Assembly: GCA_024654145.1 (NCBI GenBank)
Contig: JANLIM010000014.1
Location: forward strand, 1-18,719
Direction of reading: 5' to 3'
DNA length: 18,719 nt
Source: Candidatus Zambryskiibacteriota bacterium
Lineage (GTDB): Bacteria > Patescibacteriota > Minisyncoccia > Phycocordibacterales > Zambryskibacteraceae
Shown here: positions 13,889-18,719 of the stretch, one piece after another
Layout of the letters: every line of letters begins with the position of its first letter
Numbering within the stretch: position 1 is the stretch's first letter
Notes under the pieces: generated by a model
What the model was told of the DNA's origin: nothing
The model's input: the letters and a program-made list of their open reading frames with translations, nothing else
The model's database searches: none
Made by a program: the position numbers and the translations under genes

Positions 13889-15763
13889 ATGGGAATTTTT
13901 GATAAATTAATTGGCAAAAAGGAAGAGAAAAAGAGTGAAATAAGCTCGATTCTTCCACAGGAAATCTTTGAAGCTGGAGTGTTGGAACTCAAAGATATTA
14001 TTGCACCCTCTGCTCTTAAGGTTAGCCCTAAAGAGATAAACCTGGGGGAGAAAATCCTCAGAAGCTTCTTTGTCATATCATACCCACGCTACCTTTCCGA
14101 AGGCTGGTTCAGCCCTATTATCAATATGGACAAAGTCTTTGACGTATCTATCTTCGTCCACCCGATAGAAACTTCCAAAGTCCTGAGACAGTTCCAAAGA
14201 AAAGTGGCCGAAGTGCAATCTCAGATCCATATGAGGGAAAACAAAGGTCTTGTGCGTGACCCAATGCTTGATGTGGCGTACCAAGACCTTGAGAACCTAC
14301 GTGACCAGCTCCAACAGGCGCAAGAAAAGCTCTTTGACGTCGGTCTATATATCACCATCTACGGCGACAGCTCAGCCGAGCTCGACAAAGTAGAATCTGA
14401 GATTAAATCTATTCTTGAAGCCAAACTTATTTATGTCAAACCAGCCCTTTTCCAGCAAGAACAAGGATACAAGAGCACTTTACCTCTCGGCAATGACGAG
14501 CTTAATGTACACTCAAAGCTTAATTCCTCGCCCCTTTCATCACTTTTCCCATTCACTTCCTTTGACCTCACTTCCGACAAAGGCATATTGTATGGTATCA
14601 ACAGACACAACTCCTCCCTCGTCCTCTTCGACCGCTTCAGCCTTGAGAACTACAACTCGGTCATGTTCGCTAAAGCTGGTGCAGGTAAATCTTATGCCAC
14701 CAAACTCGAGATCCTGCGTACACTCATGTTTGATACAGAAGTAATAGTGATAGACCCAGAGAAAGAGTACGAGTTTATGGCAGAAGCAACAGGTGGGCGC
14801 TACTTCAACATTTCCCTCAACTCAGAACACCACATAAACCCCTTTGACCTGCCTCTCCCCGGACCAGACGAAAGTGCAGCCAACATCTTGCGCTCAAACA
14901 TCATTAACCTAGTGGGCCTCTTTAGACTCATGATGGGTGGGCTTACAGCAGAAGAAGATGCGATTATAGACCGCGCCATAACAGAAACTTATGCGCTCAA
15001 AGACATTACTGCCGACTCAGACTTCTCAAATATTGAGGCACCGCTTATGAGCGACTTCGAGCTTGTGCTCTCTGGGATGGAAGGAGGAGAGTCTCTTGCA
15101 CAAAGACTTTCCAAATATACAAAAGGTACTTGGGCAGGATTCATCAACAGACCGTCAAATGTTGATATCAACAGGAAGTTCGTCGTCTTCTCTCTCCGCG
15201 ACATGGAAGATGAGCTCAAGCCTATAGCAATGTATATTGTTACCCACTATATATGGAACGCTATCAGGAAAGAGCTTAAGAAGCGGCTTTTGGTAATTGA
15301 CGAAGCTTGGTGGATGATGAAATCGGAAGACACAGCATCATTCCTCATGGGCCTAGTTAAACGTGGAAGAAAATACTTCCTCGGCGTGGCTACTATTACC
15401 CAAGACGTTGGAGACTTCCTCAACAGCCCTTACGGAGTACCTATTATCACTAACTCATCTATACAAATACTCTTGAAGCAGTCACCGACGACTATAGATA
15501 AGCTCCAACAGACCTTTAATCTTACAGATGAGGAGAAATACCTTCTCTTAGAGTCCGATGTTGGAGAAGGCATCTTCTTTGCTGGACTCAAACATGTCGC
15601 TATTAAAAACATTGCCTCTTATACAGAGGATCAAATCATTACCTCAGACCCTTCCCAGGTGCTGGCTATCAAAGAAGCGAGAAGGACTGCAGAAGAAGAC
15701 AGAGTGACAAAAACTACTGCATTAGAAACAGAAATTAAAACAGCTGGAGAGAACAATAAATAG
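13889..15763 (+). CDS. VirB4-family T4SS ATPase
   Basis: 624 residues. Residues about 25-200 form the VirB4 N-terminal region (SPKEINLGEKILRSFFVISYPRYL, IFVHPIETSKVLRQFQRKV), with a coiled stretch near LRDQLQQAQEKL. The RecA-like ATPase domain has Walker A AKAGAGKS at 261-268, VIDPEKEYEFMAEATGG, Walker B LLVIDEAWW (D471-E472), the VKRGRKYFLGVATITQDVGDFL motif and ITNSSIQILLKQSP. VirB4 is the universal T4SS ATPase; it energises pilus biogenesis and substrate transfer at the inner membrane. The first Walker A glycine is Ala, which I recall as usual in CPR homologues. The ATG at 13889 has no Shine-Dalgarno. The neighbouring PrgI-like and TraC-N-like genes fit a VirB3-VirB4 subcomplex. Confidence 0.93.
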   Translation: MGIFDKLIGKKEEKKSEISSILPQEIFEAGVLELKDIIAPSALKVSPKEINLGEKILRSFFVISYPRYLSEGWFSPIINMDKVFDVSIFVHPIETSKVLRQFQRKVAEVQSQIHMRENKGLVRDPMLDVAYQDLENLRDQLQQAQEKLFDVGLYITIYGDSSAELDKVESEIKSILEAKLIYVKPALFQQEQGYKSTLPLGNDELNVHSKLNSSPLSSLFPFTSFDLTSDKGILYGINRHNSSLVLFDRFSLENYNSVMFAKAGAGKSYATKLEILRTLMFDTEVIVIDPEKEYEFMAEATGGRYFNISLNSEHHINPFDLPLPGPDESAANILRSNIINLVGLFRLMMGGLTAEEDAIIDRAITETYALKDITADSDFSNIEAPLMSDFELVLSGMEGGESLAQRLSKYTKGTWAGFINRPSNVDINRKFVVFSLRDMEDELKPIAMYIVTHYIWNAIRKELKKRLLVIDEAWWMMKSEDTASFLMGLVKRGRKYFLGVATITQDVGDFLNSPYGVPIITNSSIQILLKQSPTTIDKLQQTFNLTDEEKYLLLESDVGEGIFFAGLKHVAIKNIASYTEDQIITSDPSQVLAIKEARRTAEEDRVTKTTALETEIKTAGENNK

Positions 15764-15784
15764 TTCGACTTCACTCACCACAAG
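15764..15784 (+). repeat. TTCGAC-type short dispersed repeat, copy 3
   Basis: TTCGACTTCACTCACCAC starts at the base after the VirB4 TAG stop and forms nearly the whole spacer to the next gene. It shares TTCGACTTC.CTCA with copy 1. Confidence 0.45.
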
Positions 15785-15786
15785 TA

Positions 15787-16161
15787 ATGGAAGAAGAAAA
15801 GAAAGACGAAAAGGTAGATAAGAAAGAAAAAGGCTTAAAGAGCACTACGGTTGTACTCATGATTACAGTTGCGCTCTTTTTTGATGCTTTGCAAGTATTA
15901 CTAACTTTCATATTTATGGGATGGCTTGCAGGTTTTTTTGCAGGGTTAACCTTCTACGTGTGGTTCAGGATGCATGGGATCAGCTTTATGAAGCCTAAAA
16001 GGCTGGCTGCCTTTGGAGGAACAGCTTTGATAGAACTTATCCCATTTTTATCTGTTATACCGGCTTGGACATTCGCAGTTGCCTATCTAGCAATAAGTTC
16101 TAGGTTGCCTGGGATTGCCCCCGGGTCAGAAGTTATAAAATTAGATATAATGAAAAGATAA
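15787..16161 (+). CDS. Small integral membrane protein of the T4SS locus, unknown function
   Basis: 124 residues. A charged Lys/Glu N-terminus (1-20) precedes two or three hydrophobic segments: about 23-57 (VVLMITVALFFDALQVLLTF plus WLAGFFAGLTFYVWF, probably two helices) and about 78-102 (ELIPFLSVIPAWTFAVAYLA). No enzymatic motif is seen. It lies 23 bases after VirB4, separated only by a TTCGAC repeat, and 6 bases before the next gene. The position suggests a membrane partner in the T4SS, but the sequence does not prove it. Confidence 0.7.
   Translation: MEEEKKDEKVDKKEKGLKSTTVVLMITVALFFDALQVLLTFIFMGWLAGFFAGLTFYVWFRMHGISFMKPKRLAAFGGTALIELIPFLSVIPAWTFAVAYLAISSRLPGIAPGSEVIKLDIMKR
16146..16151 (+). 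promoter_or_regulatory. -10-like TATAAT inside the 3' end of the membrane-protein gene
   Basis: A perfect TATAAT lies 16 nt before the ATG at 16168, so any mRNA from here would have a leader of about 10 nt. No -35 is seen, and chance occurrence in AT-rich sequence is possible. Confidence 0.3.
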
Positions 16162-16167
16162 GAAATA

Positions 16168-16893
16168 ATGAACAATTTACAATTTACAATTTACAAAAAG
16201 GTTTCAACATCGTTTATTGTTTGTTGTTTATTGTTTATTGGCGCAAATATTGCGCATGCTCAGTCTGTAGACATCCTTTGGCAAGGGGAGACTTATACGC
16301 CTCCTTTCTACCAGGGTCGGGCGCTTTGGTCCAAACAATCTATGATTACTATGGTTGCAGTACCACAAGGTTTGGGCAGCCCATCATCACTTATATACAA
16401 ATGGACACAAGACGGCACAGTGCTTGGTAATATCTCTGGGCAAGGTAGGAATACCCTCCGATTTGAAGACTCTATATTCTCTAAAGCTCGCACTATAAAG
16501 GTTGAGATTCTCTCAGTAGCAGAGGAAGTTCTAGCCGAATCACAAATCATTGTGGTGCCCACTACCTACCTACCTCTAGTTTATGAAGACAACCCTCTAC
16601 TCGGCTATATGTTCCACAAAGAAGTTGGAAATATCTTCAATCTAGAAGAAGGGGAGGTTACATTCTCAGCCTTCCCACTCTTCTCTACACCTGCGCTTCG
16701 AGATGGAGCTAATTTGGTCTACAGATGGGTGACTAACAGTGGAGATACTGAGACAAGTAATTCTGTTACTTATCGGGCTCCGGACGGGGAAGAGGGTAGC
16801 TCACAAGTGAGTCTCACCATCTCAAATAAAAGCAAGATCATGGCTGATATCAGTAGGAGTTTCTTGGTACAATTTGGTCCCGTTAGAGATTAA
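16168..16893 (+). CDS. Exported beta-rich (Ig-like) protein of the T4SS locus
   Basis: 241 residues. A signal peptide (core SFIVCCLLFIGANIAHA, cleavage likely after AHA) is followed by two similar beta-rich modules. The first contains PSSLIYKWTQDGTVLGNISGQGRNTLRFEDS. The second contains LRDGANLVYRWVTNSGDTETSNSVTYRAPDGEEGSSQVSLTISN. The Y[KR]W..G or S....S pattern in each is typical of PKD/Ig-like folds, which mediate adhesion or structural contacts. Much of the signal peptide is encoded by heptad repeats (16174-16194 and 16213-16240). The gene ends just before the pilin promoter. A periplasmic or surface structural role is inferred. Confidence 0.72.
   Translation: MNNLQFTIYKKVSTSFIVCCLLFIGANIAHAQSVDILWQGETYTPPFYQGRALWSKQSMITMVAVPQGLGSPSSLIYKWTQDGTVLGNISGQGRNTLRFEDSIFSKARTIKVEILSVAEEVLAESQIIVVPTTYLPLVYEDNPLLGYMFHKEVGNIFNLEEGEVTFSAFPLFSTPALRDGANLVYRWVTNSGDTETSNSVTYRAPDGEEGSSQVSLTISNKSKIMADISRSFLVQFGPVRD
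16174..16194 (+). repeat. Three perfect AATTTAC heptads at the start of the exported Ig-like gene
   Basis: Units start at 16174, 16181 and 16188; being 7 bp they pass through all three frames and encode NLQFTIY. Confidence 0.75.
16213..16240 (+). repeat. Four TTT[AG]TTG heptads encoding the signal-peptide core
   Basis: Units start at 16213, 16220, 16227 and 16234; three are TTTATTG and one TTTGTTG. They encode SFIVCCLLFIG. Confidence 0.75.
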
Positions 16894-16904
16894 TCATGTG
16901 GTAT

Positions 16905-16910
16905 TATAAC
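16905..16910 (+). promoter_or_regulatory. -10 element of the pilin-fusion gene, leaderless geometry
   Basis: TATAAC lies 6 nt before the ATG at 16917. It separates the pilin from the upstream genes, consistent with stronger expression of a major pilus subunit. Confidence 0.45.
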
Positions 16911-16916
16911 GATAAG

Positions 16917-17867
16917 ATGAATAAGCTACGGAAGCGCAAGCGCTTCCTATCTCTAACGGGATTGGGAGTCATCCTTTTTGCCTCATGCTTTTTGTTTCTT
17001 GCTTTTTCTACTACTGCTTTTGCCGAAAAGCATGAAAAAACTCCCACAGAATATAGACTTCTTGCGCCAATACCTTTAGACGGAGCGAACAATGCGGTAA
17101 GTCCCACTTCAAACGCTTCTACATACCTCAAAGGCCTCTTTATGCTCACTATTGGTATTGCGACAGCTCTTGCGGTGATTTTTATCATCGTTGGCGGCAT
17201 CCAGTACCTGACGAGCGAAGTTTTTACTGCTAAAGCTGCCGCAAAAGATACCATTACTAATGCTCTTGTGGGTCTCCTCATGGCTATTAGTGCCTGGATG
17301 ATTCTCTATACAATTAACCCAAAGCTTCTTAATTTTGACCTAAAAATTGAACCGGTTAAGATTAATGTAGAACCAGCGTCTAATATTGAAGATTTTTTAC
17401 CTACTGGACCAAGTGCAGGAAAGCCGTGGGCGAATGATCAGGCGGAAAGGGCTTCTGTTGAAAGAGTTACCTCTGCAGGGAGAATTTTGATTGGTATAAA
17501 TAAGAATAATTGTGCAAAAATAGGAGACAGTAACTGCACGTCAGTAAGCGGTTTAAGTTCAAGCATTATCAACTCCATAAAATCCCTTCAATCTCAATGC
17601 AACTGTCTTATAACTATAACTGGCGGAACTGAATACTGGCTTCATGGTAATAGATCAACAGAATTAACGAGTAATAAAACTCAGCATAGGCCAGGAGGAA
17701 GTTCTGCGGATCTTTCTTTCTATACTCCTATTACAGACTATATAAGAAAGGAGGGAGATAAAACTGATACCCCTGGTTGTGCTCCAGGTAACGAAAAGTA
17801 TGTACTGAATGGCGCAACTTATGTTCTTGAGACTATAGGAGACACCCATTGGCATGTTTGTCACTAA
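16917..17867 (+). CDS. VirB2/TrbC-like pilin fused to an M15-like zinc-peptidase domain
   Basis: 316 residues from the ATG at 16917; the open frame reaches 16896, but that start lies upstream of the -10. A long basic signal region (MNKLRKRKRF, then a hydrophobic core ending near TTAFA, residue 36) precedes two membrane helices (about 73-93 and 114-131) joined by SEVFTAKAAAKDTITNA, the TrbC/VirB2 pilin layout. After a linker (about 150-185), residues about 186-316 form a Cys-containing domain. It holds CNCLITITGGTEYW, QHRPGGSSADLSF and the C-terminal GDTHWHVCH. H257, D265 and H313 can be the zinc ligands of an M15/D-Ala-D-Ala peptidase-like fold. The Glu usually three residues before the last His is Thr here. 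Cysteines 199, 207, 228, 230 and 315 could form disulfides. The pilin half alone would be the pilus subunit; the fusion suggests cell-wall binding or cleavage. Confidence 0.75.
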   Translation: MNKLRKRKRFLSLTGLGVILFASCFLFLAFSTTAFAEKHEKTPTEYRLLAPIPLDGANNAVSPTSNASTYLKGLFMLTIGIATALAVIFIIVGGIQYLTSEVFTAKAAAKDTITNALVGLLMAISAWMILYTINPKLLNFDLKIEPVKINVEPASNIEDFLPTGPSAGKPWANDQAERASVERVTSAGRILIGINKNNCAKIGDSNCTSVSGLSSSIINSIKSLQSQCNCLITITGGTEYWLHGNRSTELTSNKTQHRPGGSSADLSFYTPITDYIRKEGDKTDTPGCAPGNEKYVLNGATYVLETIGDTHWHVCH

Positions 17868-17874
17868 AAAACTA

Positions 17875-18719
17875 ATGAAAAAAATACTTTTAATCTCAGG
17901 TTCTGTCCTCTCGATAATATTAATTATTTTTCTAGCTTGGATGTTTCTTTTCCGAGACAAGACCGTTCCAGCAGGAGAGGCTGTGAGAGATCTCCTACCA
18001 TTTGGTTCTGGTGAGGGTTTTAATGCCCCAGGATTATTTACTGAAGAAGATGGCGAAGTCGCACCCGGATTTAACGACCAAGGTGTCCCTGTTGCGGACC
18101 TGTTTAGGATCACAGATACTGCAACTGCTGGTATTGTCGCCTTTACTAGGGGTGGTCAGAGTGTTGTGAGATATGTAGAACGTGCGACGGGGCATATAAA
18201 TGAAGTTATTTTACCTTCGGAAGCTCTCACAGCTCTCAGTAGGAGAAAGATCACCAACACAACTATACCTAAAATTTACGAAGCTCACTTCAGCTCTGAC
18301 GGGGGCTCAGTACTTCTACGCTTCCTCAGGGCTGATACAGATGTAGTAGAGAATAGGTCGCTTACACTCACTCCTCCTACCCAGCCTTCGCCAGAGGCTA
18401 CGGCGGGCGAAGCAAGCTCACCGCAAGCTACCGACGAACTTTATAGCATCGCAGCGGCGAACTTAAGAGGAGATATTACAGATGTAGCAGTGGGTTCAGG
18501 AAACACTCTTTTCTATACACTTAAAGATTCTGGCGCTATAGCTACATCACAATTCAACGGCTCATCCCTAAGAACCATCTTCACATCAGCCTTTACAAAT
18601 TGGAGTCTTAGAACGATAAATAATGGCTTGGTCATCCAAACCAAAGCGAGTGCCAGCGCCCCAGGCTACGCCTATACTTTAAATACCGTTAATGGAGCTC
18701 TTGCAAGGATTTTAGGTCC
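17875..18719 (+). CDS. Membrane-anchored extracytoplasmic protein, partial (3' end outside window)
   Basis: At least 281 residues; the frame stays open to the window end. MKKILLISGSVLSIILIIFLAWMF is an N-terminal anchor. The exported part has a Gly/acidic linker (PGLFTEEDGEVAPGFND), then repeated beta-type segments (TAGIVAFTRGGQSVVRYVER, HFSSDGGSVLLRFL, DVAVGSGNTLFYTLKDSG, NGLVIQTKAS) reminiscent of beta-propeller blades. PSPEATAGEASSP, a linker, is encoded by the second copy of the 22-bp repeat (18385-18406). It starts 7 bases after the pilin stop without a Shine-Dalgarno. No family is recognised; the location suggests another envelope component of the T4SS. Confidence 0.7.
   Translation, partial: MKKILLISGSVLSIILIIFLAWMFLFRDKTVPAGEAVRDLLPFGSGEGFNAPGLFTEEDGEVAPGFNDQGVPVADLFRITDTATAGIVAFTRGGQSVVRYVERATGHINEVILPSEALTALSRRKITNTTIPKIYEAHFSSDGGSVLLRFLRADTDVVENRSLTLTPPTQPSPEATAGEASSPQATDELYSIAAANLRGDITDVAVGSGNTLFYTLKDSGAIATSQFNGSSLRTIFTSAFTNWSLRTINNGLVIQTKASASAPGYAYTLNTVNGALARILG
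18385..18406 (+). repeat. 22-bp coding repeat CCTTCGCC..AGGCT..CGGCGG, copy 2
   Basis: 20 of 22 bases match the copy at 12951-12972, in the same reading frame (PSPEATA). Confidence 0.7.

Overview
The window looks like part of a chromosome from a Candidate Phyla Radiation (Patescibacteria) bacterium, probably in the Parcubacteria group. The evidence is inferential: small, tightly packed genes, a VirB4/PrgI/VirB6-like/VirB2-like type IV secretion (T4SS) cluster padded with unrecognised exported proteins, an M23-LysM peptidase with the HGYNGVD variant, a lone Cas2-fold regulator, and no convincing Shine-Dalgarno sequences. No rRNA, tRNA, CRISPR array, insertion sequence with transposase or replication origin was seen. 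No stretch over 300 bases lacks a gene; the longest gaps are 2890-3076 and 13110-13219.

Left part, 1-6981 (housekeeping and DNA transactions): the tail of a DksA/TraR-type zinc-finger protein; comM (competence helicase); a convergent LysM-M23 cell-wall hydrolase; a divergent UvrD/PcrA helicase; a PaaX-like regulator with a Cas2-like domain, bracketed by two related 36-42 bp palindromes; ksgA (16S rRNA dimethyltransferase); and a small exported protein on the minus strand.

Right part, 7055 to the window end (T4SS locus, all on plus): two unknown exported/anchored proteins, a VirB6/TrbL-like polytopic protein with an EF-hand-like loop in its soluble tail, a soluble protein ending in a GGLDPYREP motif, a PrgI/VirB3-like protein, a separate TraC/VirB4 N-terminal-like protein, the VirB4 ATPase, a small membrane protein, an exported Ig-like protein, a VirB2-like pilin fused to an M15-like zinc-peptidase domain, and a membrane-anchored protein cut by the window end. 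No relaxase, coupling protein or VirB11 is visible here, so DNA transfer cannot be claimed; pilus assembly, secretion or uptake remain possible.

Two patterns cross gene boundaries. First, at least nine genes carry a -10-like hexamer only 6-8 nt before the start codon, which predicts leaderless mRNAs and moves several starts (comM to 360, uvrD to 3077, the Cas2-like gene to 5678, the pilin to 16917). Second, degenerate tandem repeats of several unrelated units but always exactly 7 bp period occur inside genes and between genes. Other short dispersed repeats also recur, including one 22 bp element in two coding regions in the same frame and a TTCGAC element abutting or lying just after stop codons.
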